Positions 31,283-39,580 of a stretch of 58,983 nt of DNA are shown here, piece after piece (positions within the stretch are counted from its first letter, which is position 1; each line of letters opens with the position of its first letter). Source of the stretch: Bacillota bacterium. GTDB taxonomy: Bacteria; Bacillota; Clostridia; Lachnospirales; Lachnospiraceae. The stretch spans positions 1-58,983 of the forward strand of contig JAEZLZ010000021.1 of NCBI GenBank assembly GCA_023415055.1, written 5' to 3'. The notes under the pieces are model-generated. The model did not search any database, was not told the DNA's origin, and saw only the letters and a list, made by a program, of their open reading frames with translations. Both the position numbers and the translations under genes were made by a program.

Positions 31283-32041
31283 CTATACGCCGGCTGAATA
31301 ATCGCGTTCACCGAAAATGCCTGTCCCAACCCGTACCATGGTGGCACCTTCTTCTATCGCAACTTCAAAATCTCCAGTCATGCCCATGGAAAGAATATTA
31401 AACTGTTCCGGACTAGTCAAATATTGATTGCTATTGGAAATGTTTCCATTATCAATATTATCTGTGTTTTTTGTTTTTATGTCAACATATAATTGTCGCA
31501 ATTTCTTAAAATAGATTCTGTTTTTCTCCGGATTTTCTACATAAGGCGCAATCGTCATCAAGCCTCTCACTCGAACATGGTTTAAGGACTGAAGGCTGCA
31601 TATGAGATCTTTGGCTTCCTCTGCCGTAACACCAAACTTCGTGTCTTCCTCAGCAATATTTACTTCAACAAGAATATCACAGATGAGATTCCGCTTTGCA
31701 GCCTCTTCTTCAATCTGCTCCGCTAAGCGTAGCGAATCTACAGAATGAATCAAGGTCACCTTATCTATGATATATTTTACCTTATTTCTTTGCAGATGAC
31801 CGATCAGATGCCAATGAACCTTTTCACTGAACTGTTCATCAAGTGCTTCCTGCTTTTGGACGAGCTCCTGAACCTTATTTTCACCGAAATGTCTCATACC
31901 AAAAGCATACGCTTCTAAAAGCATATCATTTGGCTTTGTCTTGCTGACAGCAATCAGCGTAACCTCAGAGCGGTCTCTGCCACTGCGCATGCAGGCAGCC
32001 TCTATTCGCTGCTCGATCTGTTCAATGTTGTCTTTCATCAT
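31283..32041 (-). CDS. yggS: YggS/YlmE PLP-binding homeostasis protein
   Basis: 252 aa. LIAVSKTKPNDMLLEAYAFG holds the PLP-binding lysine; HFGENKVQEL, HWHLIGHLQRNKVKYI and SMGMTGDFEVAIEEGATMVR are the family motifs. It keeps pyridoxal phosphate and amino acid pools balanced rather than acting as a classical enzyme. Ribosome site AGGAGGAAGCCCC; it starts 11 bp after the stop of the upstream gene. A short insertion rich in Asn and Ile (DNIDNGNISNSNQ) lies near residue 190. Confidence 0.93.
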   Translation of the reverse strand: MMKDNIEQIEQRIEAACMRSGRDRSEVTLIAVSKTKPNDMLLEAYAFGMRHFGENKVQELVQKQEALDEQFSEKVHWHLIGHLQRNKVKYIIDKVTLIHSVDSLRLAEQIEEEAAKRNLICDILVEVNIAEEDTKFGVTAEEAKDLICSLQSLNHVRVRGLMTIAPYVENPEKNRIYFKKLRQLYVDIKTKNTDNIDNGNISNSNQYLTSPEQFNILSMGMTGDFEVAIEEGATMVRVGTGIFGERDYSAGV

Positions 32042-32052
32042 GGGGCTTCCTC

Positions 32053-33441
32053 CTAATAAATGATAGCCTGATTTTTGGCTATGGTGCCATCCAAAGCTAT
32101 TTGATCATAAGCGGAAAGACCGTTTTCTGTTTCGTCAGAGATGATGGCATATTCCTCATTTTGATACAGAATTTCGATCCGTTTAAATACAGCATAACCG
32201 AGATTTACATTATATACTCCGGTTAGTTTATTCGTCGGACCAAGAGTATAACGCTCCGTCCCTGTAGAGGAATGGATATAGGTACCTGCCGGAAACTGCT
32301 CCGTATCTATGTAGGCATAAGCATCATCCTTATAATAGATATCGGTTGCAGTGAAGGTATACTTAGCTTCTCCACTCTTCTCATCATAGGTCTCTACAAT
32401 CAATCCGGAATCAGTACTGTCTGCACCCATCGATAGGTATTCAAGCGGTACAAGATAGAAATCCTTCTCTATGATTGATGTTAGTGGAATCTTTAGTCCA
32501 TCCACTGTATTAAAATCAAGCTGAACCTCAAGATAACGATTCTCAAGATAATTTGATAGATATTTATTTAATGTGAGAGTGGCATAATATTGTGAACTAC
32601 GCTCAGATAGAGCCAAAGCCGCCGTCATATCAAAGTCATCCTCTAAGACAGTAAAACGGATTTGTTCCTTTCCCTGAAGTTTTTCGTATTGCTCTTTGGT
32701 CAAAGAAAGAACTAACTTCCACTGTTCTGAAGTAATGAGTTTATAAATGGGGGTATTCACATCAACAATGTCGGTTGTACGTAGGCTTGTCCGTTTATAT
32801 GCTTCGGTCTTGAACATATCTGTATTCACACTGTCCGGAGTAACTGTTTCATAACCGTCAGTATAATAAGATATGATTCCGCTTTGGGTACTGCGAATCA
32901 TATTATAAGAAAAGCTTTGACCGGTTTCTTCCTTCAGCGTCTGCTCATTATTAATCATGGTAGTATTTAAAATGTCAAGTACCGTGCTTCCGGCATCCTC
33001 CTTAAAATCATAGACCTGCTTGAAGCTTTCATCACGGAAGGAATTCCGGAAATCCTTAATAGTATGAAGCAGTTCTGCATTATCTTTGTCAGACATCGTG
33101 ATTGGAACGTCACCGGTGGCAAGAATATCAAGCATCTGGCCGCTGTCATCCAGAGAATATATTGTAGAATTCTTTGCGACTCGTGCTCCCTCCTTCTGAT
33201 AATAGGAGATATATCCTGCCTTATCTGTTGTTATTGTTTGCTCCTCTCTTAGTATCAGAGCGGTAATACGATTGTCAACTGCAGTAGAGCCTTCATGTAC
33301 CTCATAGATTGACAGCTGTTCCTTTGTAAAATAGATATATACATTGATGGCAATGTATAAAAATAGAATTAGAAATACAATAATACCTATGTTTACACTT
33401 TTGCGCTTTTTGAATTTTACAACCTTTTTATTGTTACTCAA
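32053..33441 (-). CDS. HlyD-like membrane fusion protein of the sepF cluster
   Basis: 462 aa starting at a TTG at 33441, supported by the ribosome site AGGAGGCAATTGC; no nearer ATG fits. A basic cytoplasmic N-terminus is followed by one membrane helix (SVNIGIIVFLILFLYIAINV), then a barrel-sandwich half (TTDKAGYISYYQKEGARVAK), a helical stretch and beta domains, as in HlyD/RND adaptor proteins. No transporter gene is adjacent. Homologues sit beside yggS and sepF in Clostridia, so an envelope or division role is plausible. Confidence 0.8.
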   Translation of the reverse strand: MSNNKKVVKFKKRKSVNIGIIVFLILFLYIAINVYIYFTKEQLSIYEVHEGSTAVDNRITALILREEQTITTDKAGYISYYQKEGARVAKNSTIYSLDDSGQMLDILATGDVPITMSDKDNAELLHTIKDFRNSFRDESFKQVYDFKEDAGSTVLDILNTTMINNEQTLKEETGQSFSYNMIRSTQSGIISYYTDGYETVTPDSVNTDMFKTEAYKRTSLRTTDIVDVNTPIYKLITSEQWKLVLSLTKEQYEKLQGKEQIRFTVLEDDFDMTAALALSERSSQYYATLTLNKYLSNYLENRYLEVQLDFNTVDGLKIPLTSIIEKDFYLVPLEYLSMGADSTDSGLIVETYDEKSGEAKYTFTATDIYYKDDAYAYIDTEQFPAGTYIHSSTGTERYTLGPTNKLTGVYNVNLGYAVFKRIEILYQNEEYAIISDETENGLSAYDQIALDGTIAKNQAIIY

Positions 33442-33733
33442 GCAATTGCCTCCTATTAGGTGCTTTGATTACCTTTAACATTATACTTACTTTTTAATCA
33501 TTTTTAAACCCCCTTATCAAGTTTTTCATAAAAACTAGTAACAAAGTATTAAGTCATTATACCTATTTTTTTATCCATAGAAGATTAATTAACGACATGA
33601 AATGTATAAAAGTAAAAATATAGGTTACGCTATAGAAAGAGAGTTATCTCTTTCTTTCGAAACATCAATATCATAATTACAAGTGTTTTATTGAAAGAGA
33701 TATAGATTCCAATAGCTATGAAGGAGGTATTTT
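33442..33733. other. divergent intergenic region
   Basis: 292 bp between the leftward HlyD-like gene and the rightward DUF378 gene. A direct inspection shows an AT-rich stretch, a GAAAGAGAGTTATCTCTTTC palindrome at about 33638-33657 and a strong ribosome site (AAGGAGG) before 33734. Promoters for both directions must lie here, but no consensus pair is convincing. Confidence 0.4.
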
Positions 33734-33931
33734 ATGAAAACATTGGATTATATCGCTCTAATTTTAGTCGTAATTGGAGCGTTAAATTGGGGCTTGATTG
33801 GTTTCTTCAGCTTTGATTTAGTAAGAGCGATATTCGGAGATATGACAGTGGTTTCCAGAATTGTCTATGCTTTGGTCGGTGTATCCGGTCTGTATGCATT
33901 AAGCTTCTTCGGAAGACTTAGAAACGAATAA
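33734..33931 (+). CDS. DUF378 small membrane protein
   Basis: 65 aa with ribosome site AAGGAGGTATTTT. LDYIALILVVIGALNWGLIG, FFSFDLVRAIFGD and VYALVGVSGLYAL are the DUF378 (YuzA-type) pattern: two membrane helices with an NWG motif. Function unknown. It is the only rightward gene in the core region and is followed by a bidirectional terminator. Confidence 0.88.
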   Translation: MKTLDYIALILVVIGALNWGLIGFFSFDLVRAIFGDMTVVSRIVYALVGVSGLYALSFFGRLRNE

Positions 33932-33940
33932 TTATGTAAG

Positions 33941-33972
33941 AAAAAAGGAGCGGCGGTTATTCCGGCGCTCCT
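33941..33972. terminator. bidirectional intrinsic terminator
   Basis: AGGAGCGgCGG (33946-33956) pairs with CCGgCGCTCCT (33962-33972) with one G-G mismatch. Minus-strand readers meet TTTTTT, so it ends the P-loop gene at 34007; it also ends DUF378 from the other side. Confidence 0.82.
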
Positions 33973-34006
33973 CTGCTATTATCCCTGTTATTATATTATT
34001 TAGTAT

Positions 34007-34426
34007 CTATAAAGATACAATCACATTCTTCTTTAAACTCTCTGGAAGTTGATCATTATTCATGGAAACGCTCATAATGAAATCAACATGAAACGTCTCA
34101 GAGATTTGCTCTAATTTGGAGAATACAGATTCAAAATTATCATCATTTACATAAGCTATTTTTAGGAAGCTATCCAGATAAATTGACTGTAAATCATGAT
34201 TACCGGATAAGATACCACAGATAAAACCGACGAACTCGCTTTGATTCTCAATGAAATAATCCCGTACATTTTCTAATCGGATCTTGTTACTTAATTCGTA
34301 CATATGCTTGTTGCTTTTGTCAAGATAAACAATGCTTCCTTTTGCAGCTCTCACTTCGGTGTTTGCTTTATCGATAAGGATCTTAGTCTTACCCTTACCC
34401 TTCTCACCTGAAATTATCTGTATCAT
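34007..34426 (-). CDS. P-loop ATPase-like protein
   Basis: 139 aa from the ATG at 34426 (AAGGAGGAGATTACA). The sequence begins with a Walker A loop, IISGEKGKGKTKILIDKAN, followed by GSIVYLDKSNKHMYELSNKI and an alternating helix/strand pattern to IMSVSMNNDQLPESL. It is about the size of one small RecA-like domain. Similar short proteins in Clostridia are often labelled PilT-like, but no pilus genes are near. Function unknown; ATP binding is likely from the loop. Confidence 0.7.
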   Translation of the reverse strand: MIQIISGEKGKGKTKILIDKANTEVRAAKGSIVYLDKSNKHMYELSNKIRLENVRDYFIENQSEFVGFICGILSGNHDLQSIYLDSFLKIAYVNDDNFESVFSKLEQISETFHVDFIMSVSMNNDQLPESLKKNVIVSL

Positions 34427-34686
34427 TGTAATCTCCTCCTTATTGTGGACGCAACGAATGATGTGCGGTGCCAAATATTAGATTGTACAATATGTCTCAA
34501 AAACCATTTATTATAACTTAATTATAGTACAATTAGTATGGAAAAACAACTATAAAAATATCAATTATCAGATATTTATATTATAAAATTTATATTCTGT
34601 GATACAACAGCAATAAGCTGCCGATACTTCTTCTTTCGTGTATAAAAGAAATCCGTATTGTGAACCTGGGTTTGTAAATGGGTGAC

Positions 34687-35658
34687 CTATTTTATTAAGG
34701 ATAACATATAAGTCATCTGTGAATAGAGAGAGGTACTGTCCGATGCTTTCATTATGACAGAGATATATTCCTTCTGAGCGCTGTCCTTGCTTAACAGAAC
34801 AAGACAATTACCTGCTTTGCTTGTTGTTCCGGTCTTACCGCCAAGAACTTCAATTCCCTCCGGAGCGGTTGCTTCCCCTTTTAGGTAGGCATTGGTAGCG
34901 ACAAAGGTCTTCTCTAGGTCATTCCCTTTACTATCCTTGTAAACAGCAGTATAGGAATCGGTACCGATAATTGAACGAAAAGTTTCGTACTTTAACAGTT
35001 CGTTAAAAATCAAATACATATCATATGCTGTTGTATATTGATTATCATCATGAAGACCGTTGGAATTGACAAAATTAGTGTGTACTGCACCGATTTTTTT
35101 TGCACCTTCGTTCATCAAGGCTACAAAGCTCTCCTCACTCGTTCCGACATGGTCTGCGATCGCAATCGCTGCATCATTACCGGAGTAAATCAACAGGCTT
35201 TTAAGCAGAGCTTCCATTGAGATAACATCACCCTCATGAAAGCCGCAGAGCTTCGCTCCACCTTCTGTGATATGGGAAGCATCATAACTGACAGTAACAG
35301 AATCAGTGAGTTCCCCATATTGAAATACCACAAGAGCAGTCATTAATTTTGTCAGGCTGGCAGGATATAATCTGTCATATACATTATCGGCATAAATTTC
35401 TTTTTTATCCGTAATATTCATCAAAAGGCTGGAACCTGAGTCTAAATTTGTATCTTCTCCCTGATTCTCCTCTTCCGTTACGATGATCAGATTCTTCGCA
35501 AAAAAATCCGCTTTGGTTAAATTGTTATCAAGAGCATAGCCGGAAGAGGCAGTCATATCTTGAAAGGATAGATAATCTCCTCCAGAGGATTTTTGACATC
35601 CCCCTAAGGATGCTATAACGATACAGGTACATATACTGGCAATCAGCCTTTTCCTCAT
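34687..35658 (-). CDS. D-alanyl-D-alanine carboxypeptidase (lipoprotein)
   Basis: 323 aa from the ATG at 35658 (CAGGAG 8 nt upstream). The signal sequence ends in a lipobox (ASLGGC, Cys about residue 22), so it is a lipoprotein. The three penicillin-binding motifs are ordered: PASLTKLMTALV (SxxK), LIYSGNDAAIA (SxN) and GGKTGTTSKAG (KTG). It trims the terminal D-Ala of peptidoglycan stem peptides outside the membrane. It lacks the C-terminal PBP5-type domain of DacA/DacF. The next 300 bases downstream (to 34427) hold no supported gene. Confidence 0.9.
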   Translation of the reverse strand: MRKRLIASICTCIVIASLGGCQKSSGGDYLSFQDMTASSGYALDNNLTKADFFAKNLIIVTEEENQGEDTNLDSGSSLLMNITDKKEIYADNVYDRLYPASLTKLMTALVVFQYGELTDSVTVSYDASHITEGGAKLCGFHEGDVISMEALLKSLLIYSGNDAAIAIADHVGTSEESFVALMNEGAKKIGAVHTNFVNSNGLHDDNQYTTAYDMYLIFNELLKYETFRSIIGTDSYTAVYKDSKGNDLEKTFVATNAYLKGEATAPEGIEVLGGKTGTTSKAGNCLVLLSKDSAQKEYISVIMKASDSTSLYSQMTYMLSLIK

Positions 35659-35949
35659 ACGAATCATCTCCTGTTAAACATAATATATCCTGTTAACCAT
35701 TCAAAATAATTTATTGGAGTACTGCAGTTTTGACGCAATAAGAGCCCATTACAATGTGTAAAAAAATAAAATAGATCATCCGTAAAATAATATAAAAATT
35801 TATATTAGAAAAACCGGAATAAAATTTTATACTAAGCAGATAAATCTATTTTATTAATTATGTCCTACTTTTATATATTGAATGGAATTTCTACCGGTTT
35901 TAATCTCATAACCGAGTATTAGATTTCTTATATCAATATAATGAACGGA
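35659..35949. other. intergenic region
   Basis: 291 bp between mgsA and the carboxypeptidase gene, very AT-rich. I see no gene or conserved structure here; the carboxypeptidase promoter is presumably in it. Confidence 0.4.
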
Positions 35950-36348
35950 TCAGGATTTGAAGAGCTCTCTCCAATCAAGATCACCACGGTCCAAAGCCTT
36001 CACCATAAGCTCAGCTGTGGCTAGATTTGTAGCCAAAGGGATGTTATGCTTATCACAGAGCTGGAAGATATTGTTAACATCCGGCTCATGTGACTTTGGT
36101 GTCAACGGATCACGTAAAAAGATAACCAGGTCCATCTGGTTGTGTTCAATCTGCGAACCTAATTGCTGTTCGCCGCCAAGATGACCAGCCAGATATTTAT
36201 GAACGGACAGATTGGTTACCTCTTCAATTAGTCGTCCGGTAGTGCCTGTAGCATATAAACTATGCTTACTTAAAATACCGCGATAAGCAATGCAGAAGTT
36301 CTGCATCAGCTTCTTTTTAGAATCATGAGCAATCATACCAATATTCAT
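35950..36348 (-). CDS. mgsA: methylglyoxal synthase
   Basis: 132 aa, normal length. IGMIAHDSKKKLMQNF, LYATGTTGRLIEE, HLGGEQQLGSQI and VIFLRDPLTPKSHEPDVNNI are the family motifs; the Asp in LRDPL and in the GGEQQLG region's neighbour form the active site with His in IAHDSKK. It converts dihydroxyacetone phosphate into methylglyoxal in the cytoplasm, a bypass under phosphate limits. It lies behind rodA in the same direction, as in related clostridia. Confidence 0.94.
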   Translation of the reverse strand: MNIGMIAHDSKKKLMQNFCIAYRGILSKHSLYATGTTGRLIEEVTNLSVHKYLAGHLGGEQQLGSQIEHNQMDLVIFLRDPLTPKSHEPDVNNIFQLCDKHNIPLATNLATAELMVKALDRGDLDWRELFKS

Positions 36349-36444
36349 ATTTACCTCCCTTCTGCCGCATCAAATTGTACGGCTCAATCCATGCTTCTCC
36401 TGGAATAAGTCATCACAGAATAATGCTGGTGTAACCCCTGGGGA

Positions 36445-37560
36445 TCAGCCCCTTGTCCTTTTTGGCTGTAAGCCAATGTTTAGAATCATTCCTACTCCCA
36501 TCATACCACTTAGAAGGGAGCTCAAGCCGTAACTTAAAAACGGTAATGGTATTCCCGTATTCGGTAACAGCTTTGTTGCCACTCCGATATTTACAAATAC
36601 CTGAAAAGTAAACATGGAGGCAATTCCGACGGCAATCAGCATACCCATATAATCTGGTGCCTGTTTTGCCGTTTTTATACAAATATATATTACTATGGAG
36701 TATAAACCTAATAAAACACAACTCCCAATAAAACCAAATTCTTCACCGAAAACAGAAAAGATAAAATCACTCTCAGATACCGGTATAATATCATAATTCC
36801 GGTCTGCAACCTGATCGAATACTTTTCCATGTAGCTGACCGGAACCGATCGCACTTACGGAATTATCTTGTTGAAACATGGTTGATTCATATTCCTCCGG
36901 ATTGAGGATAGATAATACACGTTCCTGCTGGTATGGCCTTAAAAGCACTTGATAATCTTGCTGAATATACCAAAATAAACCCATAATGCAAGGTATTCCG
37001 ATCACTAATATCGGCAGAATAATCTTCCAGCTTAAGCCTGCTGCAAATATCATCATTACAAAGATAAATAACATAACCAGGCTGGTAGATAGATTTGTTT
37101 GAATCAAAATTAAAAAGGTAGGCAGGCCGATGGATACGGTAGCAAACAATAAAACGAAAGCATTATTAATTTTTGCCCGGAATATGGTATATATCTTTGC
37201 AGCAAAGATTATTAGAATTATTTTCGTCAATTCAGAGGGTTGGAATTCAAAAAAGCCCAGATCCAACCAGCGCCTTGCATTATTATGCTCCACTCCGACT
37301 AATTTAACCAAAACCAAAAATACCAGATTTATTATATACAAAACAATATAAAAACTCGAGATGAAATGGTAGTCAATTAAAGACAAAATAAGTGCGCCTA
37401 CAATACCTAAGGTCAATCCGAATACTTGTTTAAGAAATAAATTTTCATCTTGTGTTTGAACCTGTTTAATCAAATAGGTGCCGATCGCACCCATCAAAAT
37501 TACGATAATGATTAATGGTATATTATATCGTTTGAAGTCATACTGCTTAAAATTAAACAT
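36445..37560 (-). CDS. rodA: peptidoglycan glycosyltransferase RodA (FtsW/RodA family)
   Basis: 371 aa from the ATG at 37560 (AAGGATGTAGACCAG upstream; the longer open frame overlaps minE). About ten membrane segments; family motifs GVEHNNARRWLDLGFFEFQP, SELTKIILI, SAIGSGQLHGKVFDQV, SESDFIFSVFGEEFGFIGS and LPFLSYGLSSLLSGM are in order. It polymerises lipid II during elongation together with PBP2 (encoded at 39581). It is the last gene of the min-rod run. Confidence 0.92.
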   Translation of the reverse strand: MFNFKQYDFKRYNIPLIIIVILMGAIGTYLIKQVQTQDENLFLKQVFGLTLGIVGALILSLIDYHFISSFYIVLYIINLVFLVLVKLVGVEHNNARRWLDLGFFEFQPSELTKIILIIFAAKIYTIFRAKINNAFVLLFATVSIGLPTFLILIQTNLSTSLVMLFIFVMMIFAAGLSWKIILPILVIGIPCIMGLFWYIQQDYQVLLRPYQQERVLSILNPEEYESTMFQQDNSVSAIGSGQLHGKVFDQVADRNYDIIPVSESDFIFSVFGEEFGFIGSCVLLGLYSIVIYICIKTAKQAPDYMGMLIAVGIASMFTFQVFVNIGVATKLLPNTGIPLPFLSYGLSSLLSGMMGVGMILNIGLQPKRTRG

Positions 37561-37573
37561 CTGGTCTACATCC

Positions 37574-37849
37574 TTACTTCTTGGAAGACTTAAGATCCTT
37601 AATCGGAATATTCGCAAATAAGGCAGGTACTGAACCATTGTTGGATTCGGAATCCATCTGAGTGATCTTGATATCCAGTCCATCTAAGTCGATTTCAATA
37701 TATTTTGATATTACAGCGATAATATCATTTTTAATTTGCTCCATAATCTCTGGTGAACATCCGGCGCGGTCAGAAACTAATACAAGCTTCAAGCGATCTT
37801 TCGCAATACTGCCGGTCCCCTTTTTCTTAAAAAAATCCGAAAAGCCCAT
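37574..37849 (-). CDS. minE: cell division topological specificity factor MinE
   Basis: 91 aa, ribosome site GGGAGGTAGCTTA. The N-terminal amphipathic helix GFSDFFKKKG, the MinD-binding segment AKDRLKLVLVSDRAG and the C-terminal dimer domain with IEIDLDGLDIKI fit MinE. It drives MinD off the membrane and so keeps MinCD at the poles. 12 bp behind minD. Confidence 0.93.
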   Translation of the reverse strand: MGFSDFFKKKGTGSIAKDRLKLVLVSDRAGCSPEIMEQIKNDIIAVISKYIEIDLDGLDIKITQMDSESNNGSVPALFANIPIKDLKSSKK

Positions 37850-37861
37850 TAAGCTACCTCC

Positions 37862-38650
37862 CTATTTTTTTCGTCTTCCAAACAGTTTCCCGAATATCCC
37901 CTGCTTCTCTTCTAAATCAAGGAAAGGAACCTCCTCACCGAGTACTCTCTTACAGATATTCATATAAGCTTTTCCTGCTAAGGAGTCATTGCCGACTAAT
38001 GGCTCACCTTGATTTGCTGAAATGACGATACTCTCATCATCAGGAACGACACCGATCAGATCAATAGCTAAAATCTCGCATACATCATCACTGGACATCA
38101 TATCACCCCGCTTAACCATATCCATTCGGATACGATTGACAATCAGGTGGGTCTGCTTCATCTCATTTGCTTCCAGTAAACCGATGATGCGGTCAGCATC
38201 ACGAACCGCAGAAACTTCAGGGGTAGTAACAACCAATGCTCTATCTGCACCGGCTATGGCGTTTTTAAAACCTTGTTCAATACCTGCGGGGCAATCCATG
38301 ATTATGTAGTCGAATTCATCTCTGAGTTCATCTGCGAGCTTTCTCATCTGCTCCGGAGTTACCGAATTCTTATCTCTGGTTTGTGCAGAAGGTAATAAAT
38401 AAAGATTCGGATAACGCTTATCCTTAATCAAGGCGTTGCGGATACGGCAAGTTCCTTCAATTACATCTACCAGATTATAGACGATCCGGTTCTCAAGACC
38501 CATGATTACATCAAGATTTCTAAGACCGATATCTGTATCAATCAATACAACTTTCTTGTCCAGCATAGCTAAGCCGGTACCGACATTTGCGGTTGTAGTG
38601 GTTTTACCAACACCACCTTTTCCCGATGTTACTACAATAACTTCACCCAT
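37862..38650 (-). CDS. minD: septum site-determining protein MinD
   Basis: 262 aa. Deviant Walker A VTSGKGGVGKTTTTANVG at residues 7-24, VVLIDTDIGLRNLDVIMGLE, YIIMDCPAGIEQGFKNAIAG and the C-terminal membrane-targeting helix (EKQGIFGKLFGRRKK). ATP-bound dimers bind membrane and recruit MinC. Flanked by minC and minE in standard order. Confidence 0.96.
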   Translation of the reverse strand: MGEVIVVTSGKGGVGKTTTTANVGTGLAMLDKKVVLIDTDIGLRNLDVIMGLENRIVYNLVDVIEGTCRIRNALIKDKRYPNLYLLPSAQTRDKNSVTPEQMRKLADELRDEFDYIIMDCPAGIEQGFKNAIAGADRALVVTTPEVSAVRDADRIIGLLEANEMKQTHLIVNRIRMDMVKRGDMMSSDDVCEILAIDLIGVVPDDESIVISANQGEPLVGNDSLAGKAYMNICKRVLGEEVPFLDLEEKQGIFGKLFGRRKK

Positions 38651-38814
38651 GTTTACTATATCCTCCTAATATTTGGAGAATTATCCATCCCTAACATAAG
38701 AGAAGGATCCTCCTTGCTTATATACAAGATGAAACGATAAATCGTTTCACTTGTCATGAATAAGACGCTGTCAAATACAGACAGCATATATCTAAACCAA
38801 TGACACGGTTTCTC

Positions 38815-39480
38815 CTAAAGATTGATATCCTGGAGAATATTCTTGTTCAACGGCTCAATATAGATATTACCTTCTTCCAAAAAGGCGATCTTTGCTTCCT
38901 TTACCTCAGTCTTAACCGGTTTATCCGGTGCTCTTGCGATGGTATCTGCGATTCTGATCTGAGTAGGATTCATATCAAGGGCAACAACAAACGAATTGGT
39001 ATTGCCGGTGGCTCCTGCAAATGCATTACCCTTCAGCGAACCAAGAACAATGATATTACCTTTGGATACAACTCTTGCTCCGTGATTCACATCACCAATA
39101 ATCACAACGCTGGTTTCAAATTCGAGAGAAGCACCGGATCGAAGAATACCCTTATAGAACTGGCCGCTATTATTGCTAAGCTCCATCAGCTTCTGCTCTA
39201 CAGTTTTCTTAAACTGTTCCTCTGTATCCGGATCATTATCCATAACACATACGATGTGCATCTCCGTATTTTCGCCAATAATATTCAGGATTTCTCTTTG
39301 TTCCTCATTAGACAGCTTTCGGCCTTCAAAGCTTATAGCCATCTTCGCATTTTCGAAGAATTTACTGGATTCTTTGAATTTCTCGGTAATCACAAGTTTT
39401 AATTCTTCGAAGGGCAAGTCTGGATTAAGAACAACAATAATGCCGTATTTATTACCCTTGATAATTACAGAATTATTCAT
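38815..39480 (-). CDS. minC: septum site-determining protein MinC
   Basis: 221 aa with ribosome site AAGGAGTATTGCA. N-terminal FtsZ-inhibiting domain (VIIKGNKYGIIVVLNPDLPF to VVCVMDND-like strand), a linker near residue 95, and the C-terminal beta-helix (YKGILRSGASLEFETSVVII, GNIIVLGSLKGNAFAGA) that binds MinD. It blocks FtsZ assembly away from midcell. The 164-bp gap to minD holds a GAAACGAT/ATCGTTTC hairpin and a TGTCATGAAT motif. Confidence 0.93.
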   Translation of the reverse strand: MNNSVIIKGNKYGIIVVLNPDLPFEELKLVITEKFKESSKFFENAKMAISFEGRKLSNEEQREILNIIGENTEMHIVCVMDNDPDTEEQFKKTVEQKLMELSNNSGQFYKGILRSGASLEFETSVVIIGDVNHGARVVSKGNIIVLGSLKGNAFAGATGNTNSFVVALDMNPTQIRIADTIARAPDKPVKTEVKEAKIAFLEEGNIYIEPLNKNILQDINL

Positions 39481-39580
39481 TGCAATACTCCTTCCCGGTC
39501 ATTTTCCGGATTTTATTTCGACAAGTGAATTATAGAAAGAATATAGTTCTCTTGCAGTGAGTTAAATCATTTGTTTATTA

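Noticed and set aside
34568..34807. 79-codon leftward frame overlapping the end of the carboxypeptidase gene
   Set aside because: It overlaps the 3' end of a well-supported gene in another frame, has no family pattern and no ribosome site.
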